Positions 25,754 to 32,722 of a stretch of DNA of 48,036 nucleotides are shown piece after piece. The translations under genes and the position numbers were made by a program. The stretch spans positions 1 to 48,036 of the forward strand of contig JABLXH010000031.1 in NCBI GenBank assembly GCA_013178155.1. The letters are read 5' to 3'. The stretch is from Armatimonadota bacterium (GTDB lineage Bacteria; Armatimonadota; Zipacnadia; Zipacnadales; UBA11051). Under the pieces are notes generated by a model. It ran no database searches, was not told the DNA's origin, and worked only from the letters and a program-made list of their open reading frames with translations. How positions within the stretch are numbered: the first letter of the stretch is position 1; each line of letters opens with the position of its first letter.

Positions 25754-28147
25754 TTGTGGCGTTCTCTCCCCATTGCAGGTGTCATGATGATCTCCCTTGG
25801 CATGGCTTCATCCAGCGGTGCCGCGGCTCTTACCGTCACTTCCGACGCCCCCGGCAACCTGTTCGTAGCCGGTGCAACGCCTGAGTTTCGGGTCAGTGGC
25901 CCCACCGCCGCGGGGCGGTTTGCCCTGACGAGCTACTGGGGTGACCAGGTGGAGGCGGGAGACGTGGCGGTACGGCCCGAGGGCGCTCCACTGTCCCTCA
26001 AGCCTCTTTTGCCTGGACACTACACCCTGTCAGTCACAAGCGGCGAAGAGACCGTTTCGGTGCGCCTTGGCGTGGTCATGGACCACAATGGTGCGCCGCT
26101 GGACGCCGAGGGCCGGGTGGCGGTGGATGCCGCAGCGGCCTGGCTGGTCGGGCCGGACCAGTGGCGACTGCTGGCACGGATGGTGCGGCTGGCCGGGATC
26201 CCCTGGGTACGCGAGCGCTTCTCCTGGGGCGAGGTCTCACGAACACCCGAGAGCCTCGACTGGGGCAAGTACCAGACCGTCGCCGAGGCTTTCCACGCCG
26301 AAGGGGTGCGCGTCTACCAGATCTTCCACGATAGCCCGTGGTGGGCCCGGGAAAAGGGCCGCGAGACTCCGAACGTGGCTGACCTGCGGGATTTCTACCG
26401 CGTGACGAAGGCCGCCGCTGAGCACTTCGCCGAGACTATCCAGGCCTGGGAAGTCTGGAATGAGCCTGACATCGGGTTCTTCCCTGACCTGGCGGACCGC
26501 TTTGCCGGGATCCAGAAGGCCTGCTACCTGGGCCTGAAGGCCGGCAACCCCAATGCGCCAGTCCTGCAGGGCTCCTTCTGTCGGGGGCTCTGTCGGTTCG
26601 ATGAGGCGCTCTTTGAGCAGGGCATCGCGCCGTACTTCGATGTCTTCAACTGGCACATCTACAACACGCCCGAGAGCTATGCGCGAGTGTTGGACGGCTA
26701 CCGGGGCCTGCTCAGGCAGTACGAAGCGGAGTCCCGGCCGATCTGGCTCACGGAAGCAGGGATTCGCCTCGAGGGCACCGAGGGCGACCGAAAGCAGCAC
26801 CTCAACGACGCCGACGAGCGGCGCCAATGCCAGTTCGTGACGCCGTCCGTCGTCAGCTCCCTGGCTGCCGGCACCGATCGCCACTTCTTCTTCGTGTTAC
26901 CCCACTACCTGGAGAATGGTGTCCAGTTTGGCCTGCTGCGCCCGGATCTGACCCCGCTGCCGGGGTTTGTGGCCCTCTCCGCCTGCGCCAACCTCCTCGG
27001 CAACGGGGATTACCTCGGCGAACTCAAACGGCTTCCCGAGGGCGTGAAGGGTCGAGTCTTCCGCACCCCGCGCGGCAACACTGCGGTGCTCTGGGCCGAA
27101 CAACCCACGGAGGTGACGCTTCCCTGTCACAGTGGGGCGCCGATGGCCCGCTTTGACGTCTTCGGCCGCGAAACGCCGCTCCCGGTAGTGGGCGGTCGCG
27201 TCAGCCTGAGTGTGGGGCCGGAGGCGTGCTACGTCACCGGGTTCGGGACTGCACTACCGGGGCCAGTGCGCGGACCGGTGCGCGCTCGCGGTGTACTGCC
27301 CCATAACCGGCCGTCGCCAGTCTTCATCGTGGGCCATGCTGACCTGCCTGTAGACAAGAACCGCAACACCTACCGGGTCAGCGCTAGAGAGTTCATCACA
27401 TACCAGGTTGACGTGTACAATTTCGACGAAAGCGCCACCCACAGCGGTGTCTTGCGGCTCAAACTGCCCAGCGGGTGGACGGCTCCAGGGAACGAGGCCG
27501 AGGTGACGGTAGGCCCGATGGGACGCGAAACCCGTCGCTTCCGGTTCATCGCTCGCGGCACGGACCTGGGCCTGGAGACGGTCCGCGTGGAAGCGGACTT
27601 CCCGGGGCTGGAGGCGGGAGCCGCCGTGGCCGATTTCACTCTCGATGCCGCCAGCCTGATACCGACCGAGGAGCGTGGGCTGTCGCTGGCGGTGGGCGGC
27701 TGGAGGCCGGGCATCAGCGGCAATGGTGTCGCTGAGCACTCGCAGGGGCCGGACGGCGAGTACGTCCTTACGGCGCGCTACCATCAGCCTGGCGACCGCT
27801 GGTGCTACTCGACGCTGGCCTTCGATCCCCCCTCGAGCTTCGCGGGCTACGACGGCGTCAGCTTCGAGGTGAAGGCCTCAGCGAACGACGAGAGCACACG
27901 AATCCGCTTCATGGTGGGGGAACCCAACGGGGCGCGGTACTACACGCCTGACGGCGCTCCGGCAAGGGCCGATTGGCAGCGCGTTGTGTTTCTCTTCCGC
28001 GACCTGCAGTGGGGATCGTTCTCCTCGCCCGACGACAACGGGCGGCTGGACCTGAACCGTGTTTCGCGCATCGAACTGGGGTCCAACACGGCTCGCGATG
28101 AGATGACCCTGGAGTTTCGCCATCTCCGGCTGGTGAAGCTGCAGTGA
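25754..28147 (+). CDS. Secreted clan-A glycoside hydrolase (GH5/GH39-like) with C-terminal binding domain
   Basis: A 797-residue exported enzyme, read from TTG. A signal peptide (about 1-25) and a beta-sandwich (26-108) come before a (beta/alpha)8 barrel (about 125-440). Both catalytic glutamates of clan A are visible: acid/base in WEVWNEPD (E237) and nucleophile in RPIWLTEAG (E334), with the aromatic-His strand FNWHIY (299-303). It would hydrolyse beta-linked glycans with retention; the substrate is unknown. After a barrel-associated beta domain there are an Ig-like domain (about 520-640) and a C-terminal CBM11-like sandwich (about 650-797; DGVSFEVKASAND, WQRVVFLFRDLQW). It lies 86 bases after the YyaL-like gene and ends before a strong hairpin shared with the convergent GDPD gene. 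The family number (GH5, GH39 or related) cannot be fixed by eye. Confidence 0.85.
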   Translation: MWRSLPIAGVMMISLGMASSSGAAALTVTSDAPGNLFVAGATPEFRVSGPTAAGRFALTSYWGDQVEAGDVAVRPEGAPLSLKPLLPGHYTLSVTSGEETVSVRLGVVMDHNGAPLDAEGRVAVDAAAAWLVGPDQWRLLARMVRLAGIPWVRERFSWGEVSRTPESLDWGKYQTVAEAFHAEGVRVYQIFHDSPWWAREKGRETPNVADLRDFYRVTKAAAEHFAETIQAWEVWNEPDIGFFPDLADRFAGIQKACYLGLKAGNPNAPVLQGSFCRGLCRFDEALFEQGIAPYFDVFNWHIYNTPESYARVLDGYRGLLRQYEAESRPIWLTEAGIRLEGTEGDRKQHLNDADERRQCQFVTPSVVSSLAAGTDRHFFFVLPHYLENGVQFGLLRPDLTPLPGFVALSACANLLGNGDYLGELKRLPEGVKGRVFRTPRGNTAVLWAEQPTEVTLPCHSGAPMARFDVFGRETPLPVVGGRVSLSVGPEACYVTGFGTALPGPVRGPVRARGVLPHNRPSPVFIVGHADLPVDKNRNTYRVSAREFITYQVDVYNFDESATHSGVLRLKLPSGWTAPGNEAEVTVGPMGRETRRFRFIARGTDLGLETVRVEADFPGLEAGAAVADFTLDAASLIPTEERGLSLAVGGWRPGISGNGVAEHSQGPDGEYVLTARYHQPGDRWCYSTLAFDPPSSFAGYDGVSFEVKASANDESTRIRFMVGEPNGARYYTPDGAPARADWQRVVFLFRDLQWGSFSSPDDNGRLDLNRVSRIELGSNTARDEMTLEFRHLRLVKLQ

Positions 28148-28168
28148 CAACTGCCGGCCGGAGACGCC

Positions 28169-28208
28169 AGCAGGGCCCGGAGACCTGTTCGCGGTCCCGG
28201 GCCCTGCT
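28169..28208. terminator. Strong hairpin between convergent genes
   Basis: A perfect 12-bp stem (28169-28180 with 28197-28208) continues, after one bulged A, as four more pairs around a 7-nt loop. It lies between the stop of the clan-A hydrolase (28147) and the stop of the convergent GDPD gene (28227). Neither side has a U-tract, so it would be a U-less bidirectional terminator or end-stabiliser. Confidence 0.65.
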
Positions 28209-28226
28209 ACCTCAACCCCCTGCCCC

Positions 28227-29375
28227 CTAGGAGCTTCGGCGCTTGATCACCTCGCGGAGGCGCTCCGGGAAGTTGGTCAGGATGCCCTGCACACCCAGGT
28301 CCAGCATGCGCTCCATGTCAGCCACCTCGTCGGCCCAGAAGACGTTGATCCACATCTGCCTCTCGTGGGCATACCGCACGAAGTCCTCGTCCACCTCGCG
28401 GAGCGAAGGTTGGATGATCCGATAGCCCATGTAGTAGGCGTCATCAATGTACTCCTGGCCGGGTTCGCCGCCATAGGGCAGCCAGCAAAGCCGCAGGTGC
28501 GGGTCCAACTCGCGCAGGCGGTGCAGGCCGTGCCGGGTATGGTGGGTGACGATGGTTCGCTTGCGGGCCTCGTGGCGCTCGATGCAGTCCACCAGCGCCC
28601 GCTCGCAGCGGTCGGTCTCGTTCTCGTGCGCCCGCAAGTGGGCGATCAGCAAAGTGGGGTATGGGATTGCCTCGAAAACCTCGTCAAGGATGGGAATACG
28701 CTCACCGGCGAAGGCGGGGTCAAACCAGTTGCCCGCGTCCAGGGCCCTGATCTGCGCCAGGGTCATGCTGGCGACAGGCCCCGTGCCGTCTGTGCAGCGG
28801 TCCACCGTGGCGTCATGGATGACCACGGGCTGACCATCACGCGTCAGGTGCACATCGAACTCGATGGCCTGTGCTCCCTGCTCCAGCGCCGCCCGGAAGG
28901 AGGCGATGGTGTTCTCTGGCGCTGCCGCCGGCGCTCCCCGGTGCGCGATGATCAGAGCGTGCTTGGGCTCCCGCAGGGGCGGCTCCCGCGGGATGGTGAT
29001 GACTTCCACCTCCTCCAGACTTCTCGGCGCGGTCGCGGTCCTGGTGCTCGCCGTAGATCGTGGGGTGGGCTCCGTGGCCGCCGCTGCTGCCGCCGGCGTC
29101 CCTGCTCCATTGACCGAGACTACGATGGTCCCTGGCGGGCGCGCCAGTGCGGCCTCGGAGGGCAGCCAGTCCTTGCAGTTGAACGAGAGGGCCAGTCGCG
29201 TCGGAGCCTGTGCCTCGTGGACCGGTATGGGCACATCCAGCAGCCGGCACATGGAGTCCTCGGCCCGGTAGTTGACGCAGTCCGCGCAACGGTGGGCGGG
29301 GTGGTAGCAATGCCGACACTCGCGTTGCGTCTCGACCCAGATCTCCTGACCGCACTGCCAGCAAGTCATCCACAT
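28227..29375 (-). CDS. Zinc-ribbon/glycerophosphodiester phosphodiesterase fusion
   Basis: A 382-residue protein without a signal peptide. Residues 1-70 are a Cys-rich module with CWQCG (C5, C8), CRHC (C20, C23), CADC (C30, C33), C43 and C67, probably binding one or two zinc ions. A low-complexity Ala/Thr/Pro/Ser linker (about 92-118) joins it to a glycerophosphodiester phosphodiesterase domain (138-380). The GDPD active-site set is present: AHRGAPAAAPENT (H145, E154), EFDVHLTRDG (E172, D174) and VIHDATVDRC (H187). The usual Glu-x-Lys strand is replaced by LIAHLRAHE, so substrate handling may differ. The family hydrolyses glycerophosphodiesters to glycerol-3-phosphate and an alcohol. AGGAGG is six bases before ATG 29375. 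It diverges from the DNA methyltransferase gene. Both domains are well supported; the reason for the fusion is unknown. Confidence 0.88.
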   Translation of the reverse strand: MWMTCWQCGQEIWVETQRECRHCYHPAHRCADCVNYRAEDSMCRLLDVPIPVHEAQAPTRLALSFNCKDWLPSEAALARPPGTIVVSVNGAGTPAAAAAATEPTPRSTASTRTATAPRSLEEVEVITIPREPPLREPKHALIIAHRGAPAAAPENTIASFRAALEQGAQAIEFDVHLTRDGQPVVIHDATVDRCTDGTGPVASMTLAQIRALDAGNWFDPAFAGERIPILDEVFEAIPYPTLLIAHLRAHENETDRCERALVDCIERHEARKRTIVTHHTRHGLHRLRELDPHLRLCWLPYGGEPGQEYIDDAYYMGYRIIQPSLREVDEDFVRYAHERQMWINVFWADEVADMERMLDLGVQGILTNFPERLREVIKRRSS

Positions 29376-29683
29376 GGTGATCCTCCTGGGCCCTCGATAG
29401 CGGTCGCCGCTGGCGGAGCGGCTGCTCGGGAAGATACGCCATAGTATGTGTTTGACGCCCGGCTTGGAGTTCCTTCAGGGATTTGTAGGGTTTCCAAGCG
29501 ACGCGGGCAGGCTAGCCTGGTGCCCCGGCGCCGAACCGTGCCATGCCCCGCCCATTCCCTGCGGAGCAACCTGGTCTCCCCGTGCTGATCATCGTTCTCG
29601 CGGGCTTCGTTCCCGTGCGCTTGTGTATCCCCGCGGCTGCATGCTACAATCGGTACACCACTCCCCTGCCTTAGGCTGCCGCC
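29376..29683. other. 308-bp divergent intergenic region
   Basis: This is the only stretch over 300 bases without a gene. It separates the GDPD gene (minus) and the DNA methyltransferase gene (plus). It holds the AGGAGG site of the GDPD gene at its left end and a good plus-strand promoter near its right end. I see no tRNA-like cloverleaf, repeat array or plausible small ORF in the middle, which is GC-rich and otherwise featureless. Confidence 0.6.
29621..29650 (+). promoter_or_regulatory. Sigma-70-like promoter for the DNA methyltransferase gene
   Basis: TTGTGT (29621-29626) and TACAAT (29645-29650) are separated by 18 bases, near the housekeeping consensus. Transcription would start about 26 bases before ATG 29684, leaving a short leader with no clear Shine-Dalgarno sequence, so translation may be leader-independent or weak. 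Confidence 0.5.
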
Positions 29684-30619
29684 ATGCCCTCTCAACGCCC
29701 GCGCAACCGCCTCAATGACCTCAGCAATCGCGAGTGGCTGCGCGAGACCAAGAGCTTCTGGGTTTCGCAGGCCGACCAGACCAGCCACTGGACCGCCGAA
29801 GACGTCGAAGACCTCGCTACCTGGCTTCGCGAGAACCGTGGCGCTCAGCGTGCGGAGGCCATGCTGGAGCAGGCGCTGGCCAGTCACATGCTCTCCGTAG
29901 CTCCCCCCCGGGGAGCCCTCAAGGCTCTGCATCCCGCCACCTTCTCCGAGCGCGATGTGGAGCGGCTGATCAGGTTCTTCACCAGAGCCGGGGAGACCGT
30001 GCTAGACCCGTTCCTGGGCAGTGGGTCCACGCTGGTGGCTTGTCGCGCTTGTGGCCGACGAGGCGTTGGCATTGAGCTGGTTCCGCAGTGGGCAGAAGTC
30101 GCCCGTCAGCGCCTCGGCCCTGAGGGCGATGCAGACGACGCCACCGTCTGCGAAGGGGACGCCCTGTCGGTGTTGCGGCAGTGGGAAGCCGACAGCGTTG
30201 ACTTTGTGGTCACCAGCCCGCCGTACTGGTCAATCCTGGGGAAGAAGGGGATGAAGGTCCGGGCCGAGAGGGAAACGCGGGGTTTGCCGACGAAGTACAG
30301 TGAGAGCGAGCACGACCTGGGCAACATCGCTGACTACAGCGAGTTCCTGGAGCGCCTGGCGGAGGTATTCACGGAGTGTGGCCGCGTGCTGCGCCCCGGC
30401 CGTTATATGGCGGTCATTGTCTCGGACTTCCGCCACGGGCCGCAGTTCGTGCTCTACCACGCCGACCTGGCGCGGCACATCGAGGCGGTGGGCCTGCCGC
30501 TAAGAGGCGTGACGGTGCTGCTGCAGGACAGCAAGAACCTGTATCCGTTTGGCCTGGGCCACGCCTTTGTGTCCAACATACACCACCAGTACATTCTGAT
30601 TCACCAGAAGCCAGGATAG
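29684..30619 (+). CDS. Solitary DNA methyltransferase (N4-cytosine/N6-adenine type)
   Basis: A 311-residue amino-methyltransferase that would transfer a methyl group from S-adenosylmethionine to an exocyclic amine in DNA. The AdoMet motif DPFLGSGSTL (108-117) comes first and the catalytic TSPPYW (177-182) follows about 65 residues later, with a short variable region after it (SILGKKGMKVRAERETRG) as possible target-recognition part. That order (I then IV) is the gamma-like arrangement. The S in TSPPYW is more usual for N4-cytosine enzymes, the D/N-PPY form for N6-adenine, so N4-cytosine is slightly favoured. No restriction endonuclease gene is near, so it is probably an orphan regulatory or protective methylase. 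An N-terminal 80-residue region (DLSNREWLRETKSFW) is not recognised. It is followed 48 bases later by the AMMECR1 gene. Confidence 0.85.
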   Translation: MPSQRPRNRLNDLSNREWLRETKSFWVSQADQTSHWTAEDVEDLATWLRENRGAQRAEAMLEQALASHMLSVAPPRGALKALHPATFSERDVERLIRFFTRAGETVLDPFLGSGSTLVACRACGRRGVGIELVPQWAEVARQRLGPEGDADDATVCEGDALSVLRQWEADSVDFVVTSPPYWSILGKKGMKVRAERETRGLPTKYSESEHDLGNIADYSEFLERLAEVFTECGRVLRPGRYMAVIVSDFRHGPQFVLYHADLARHIEAVGLPLRGVTVLLQDSKNLYPFGLGHAFVSNIHHQYILIHQKPG

Positions 30620-30667
30620 GGCGACTGTCGGGGTGCCCCCGCCTGGCTGGCAAAGGACGGACGCCGC

Positions 30668-31222
30668 ATGCTGACAGACCAGCAAAGAAAGCGCCTGTTG
30701 CAGGTGGCACGGCAGTCGCTGCGGGCCGCTGTGGGATCGGGGCAGCCGCCAGACTTGCGGACCGATGACCCCGACCTGAGGCGCGTCCAGGGGGCCTTCG
30801 TAACCCTGCGGAAGCACGGTGATCTGCGAGGCTGCATTGGCCACATCGAGGGGCAGCTACCCCTGATTGAGACGGTGGCCGAGATGGCCGAGGCGGCGGC
30901 GTTGCACGACCCCCGCTTCCCACCGGTCACGGCCCACGAGGAACCCGAACTGGACATCGAGATCTCGGTCATGTCCCCGCTTCGCCCGGTCGGGAATGTC
31001 AGCGATATCGAGGTGGGCAGACACGGTCTGGTGGTCTCCTGTGGCCCGCGCCGCGGGCTGTTGCTGCCGCAGGTTGCCACCGAGTGGGGCTGGGACCGCG
31101 ACACCTTTCTGGCTCACACCTGCCTGAAGGCTGGGCTGCCGACGGATGCGTGGCGACGTCCCGACGTCACCATCGAGTGCTTTGAGGCGGAGGTCTTCGG
31201 CGAGCGAGACGAGAGCGCGTAG
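30668..31222 (+). CDS. AMMECR1-domain protein (AmmeMemoRadiSam system protein A-like)
   Basis: A 184-residue cytosolic protein almost entirely made of an AMMECR1 domain. The invariant LRGCIG motif is at 53-58, followed by the HDPRFPPVT segment, the DIEISVMSPL strand and the GLLLPQVATEWGWD region that ends the fold. In many bacteria this domain occurs with a Memo-like protein and a radical SAM protein (the AmmeMemoRadiSam set), but neither partner is in this window. The biochemical role is not established; the conserved Cys suggests chemistry on a thiol or metal. The gene follows the DNA methyltransferase by 48 bases on the same strand and is probably co-transcribed. AAAGGA lies eight or so bases before ATG 30668. 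The domain call is very sure. Confidence 0.93.
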   Translation: MLTDQQRKRLLQVARQSLRAAVGSGQPPDLRTDDPDLRRVQGAFVTLRKHGDLRGCIGHIEGQLPLIETVAEMAEAAALHDPRFPPVTAHEEPELDIEISVMSPLRPVGNVSDIEVGRHGLVVSCGPRRGLLLPQVATEWGWDRDTFLAHTCLKAGLPTDAWRRPDVTIECFEAEVFGERDESA

Positions 31223-31243
31223 TCATGCCCCGTGCCGGCCGGG

Positions 31244-32584
31244 TCAGGCAGGGCTGCGTAGCGCGGCGTCCACTGCCAGCAGGCCAGCCACCAGCTCGTC
31301 GTGGAGGTTGGCAAAGGGCAGGATGCCCAGCATCAGCGGCACCGTGTCTGCCGCATAGCCGCCACGTCGGGCGGCGGTGCGGTCGGGGGCATAGCCCAGC
31401 AGGTCATTGGTGATCCCCATGACGAGGGGTACCGGCGACTGGGCCTTCAGCCGCACCTCGTTCTTGATCGTCTGCATCACCTCAAAGGGGCATCCCAGCA
31501 GGGCCAACGGTCCCAGCCGCAGGCCCTGCAACTCCACCGGCCGGGACAGTGGCTTGCCCTCGTCCATCAACCGCAGAAGCCGTCGGTAGGCCTGGGCGTA
31601 GACCGTCGCCATCCGCACCTGCCCATCCTCGTCGCTGGCCCCCGGAGCTTGCGTGATCGCCTCCTGTTCAGCGAGACGCTCGCGGATCTGCTCGCGCGTC
31701 AAGCCACGCCGGCTGAACTCCACAGGGTGGATCACATAGCTGAGGCAGTCAACGGCCACCGGGCGGCCGGCCCTGATCCCCTCGCGGACGCTGCGAGCGT
31801 AGCGGCCAGCAATGGTGTCCAGCGCGAGCAGAGACTCCTGCTCGGCTTTGTGCACGACGCAGGTGTTCACGTCCCCCTGAGCGCCCTGAAGGAACAGGCC
31901 CACGCTGCCGGGGTGCTCCCGTTCCAGCAGGTTCGTCGCCACCCCGGCGTAGTCGCCATGGATATACCGGCTGGCGGCGCAGCAGACGACGGGATGGCAG
32001 CCGAAATAGCTGGCAAAGCCCAGGAGGCGGCCATCGGCCCACGCCGATAGCACGTGACACGTGGTGTCCGTCAGCTCCGGCCGAAAGGGTCGCCAGTCTT
32101 CCTGCAGCACCTGCTCTAATGGTGGCGCATCACGGTCGTACTCCCGGTTCAGGCCGATGCCCTCACAGGGGACCTCGGCATGGTGCAGGGCCGCCTCCTG
32201 AAGGTTCGCGAGGGCCTGCATTGCAGCGCTGGCAAGGCGGCCGGGCAGCACCTCCATGTATGGGGCGTCCACGTCGCCCCAGCCGTTGAGCGGGAAGGTG
32301 GTCGGGCCGCTGTGGGTGTGCGTGCAGTGCACCACGACGGCCTCGGGCGGCAGACCGGCCTCGCACCGTATCCGTTCGCGTACCCCGGCGGTCACATCCT
32401 GGGATACCCCCGCCAGATCATTGCTGATGATCACGGCACGCCGGTCGCCCACCTCTATTGCCATCGCCCGTGACCAGAGACGGTCCCGCACCCCTACTGA
32501 GTGGCGGTTTAGGTAGGGGCCGAAGCCGCAGAGCTCGACGCCGACGCGAGGGGTTATGTCAGACTTGGCGAAACCCAGGCGCAT
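31244..32584 (-). CDS. Neutral/alkaline ceramidase N-terminal-domain-like hydrolase
   Basis: A 446-residue protein beginning LGFAKSDITP, the hallmark start of the neutral/alkaline non-lysosomal ceramidase domain. The zinc-ligand region CTHTHSGP (H89, H91) and a later FGCHPVVCC segment with another His are present, followed by GDYAGVATNLLE and LFLQGAQGDVNTC, all typical of the family. True ceramidases release a fatty acid from ceramide, but most bacterial proteins with only this domain are uncharacterised, and the C-terminal immunoglobulin-like domain of real neutral ceramidase is missing here. No signal peptide is visible, so it acts in the cytosol unless exported some other way. GGGAGG is six bases before ATG 32584. 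It converges on the AMMECR1 gene (21-bp gap) and diverges from the large GH42-like gene. The family is sure; the substrate is not. Confidence 0.88.
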   Translation of the reverse strand: MRLGFAKSDITPRVGVELCGFGPYLNRHSVGVRDRLWSRAMAIEVGDRRAVIISNDLAGVSQDVTAGVRERIRCEAGLPPEAVVVHCTHTHSGPTTFPLNGWGDVDAPYMEVLPGRLASAAMQALANLQEAALHHAEVPCEGIGLNREYDRDAPPLEQVLQEDWRPFRPELTDTTCHVLSAWADGRLLGFASYFGCHPVVCCAASRYIHGDYAGVATNLLEREHPGSVGLFLQGAQGDVNTCVVHKAEQESLLALDTIAGRYARSVREGIRAGRPVAVDCLSYVIHPVEFSRRGLTREQIRERLAEQEAITQAPGASDEDGQVRMATVYAQAYRRLLRLMDEGKPLSRPVELQGLRLGPLALLGCPFEVMQTIKNEVRLKAQSPVPLVMGITNDLLGYAPDRTAARRGGYAADTVPLMLGILPFANLHDELVAGLLAVDAALRSPA

Positions 32585-32634
32585 CGCAATGCCTCCCGCA
32601 CGTGGTGCCGTCCAGTTCGTTGGTTGGTGGTGAT

Positions 32635-32660
32635 CACCTGCCGCCGAATGCCGGCAGGTG
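32635..32660. promoter_or_regulatory. Perfect 9+9 inverted repeat in a divergent promoter region
   Basis: CACCTGCCG (32635-32643) and CGGCAGGTG (32652-32660) form a perfect 9-bp dyad with an 8-base spacer. It lies in the 138-bp gap between the divergently transcribed ceramidase-like and GH42-like genes, about 50 and 63 bases from their starts, as expected for an operator serving both. A transcribed hairpin is the alternative. Confidence 0.45.
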
Positions 32661-32722
32661 TCACGCCGGCCGCAGGGAAAACGTGCAGGGAATAGGTGCT
32701 GCTAGCCTGCGGAGGAAACGTC

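Noticed and set aside
29684-30619. Restriction-modification system or prophage methylase
   Set aside because: No endonuclease, integrase, structural phage gene or attachment-like repeat is near.
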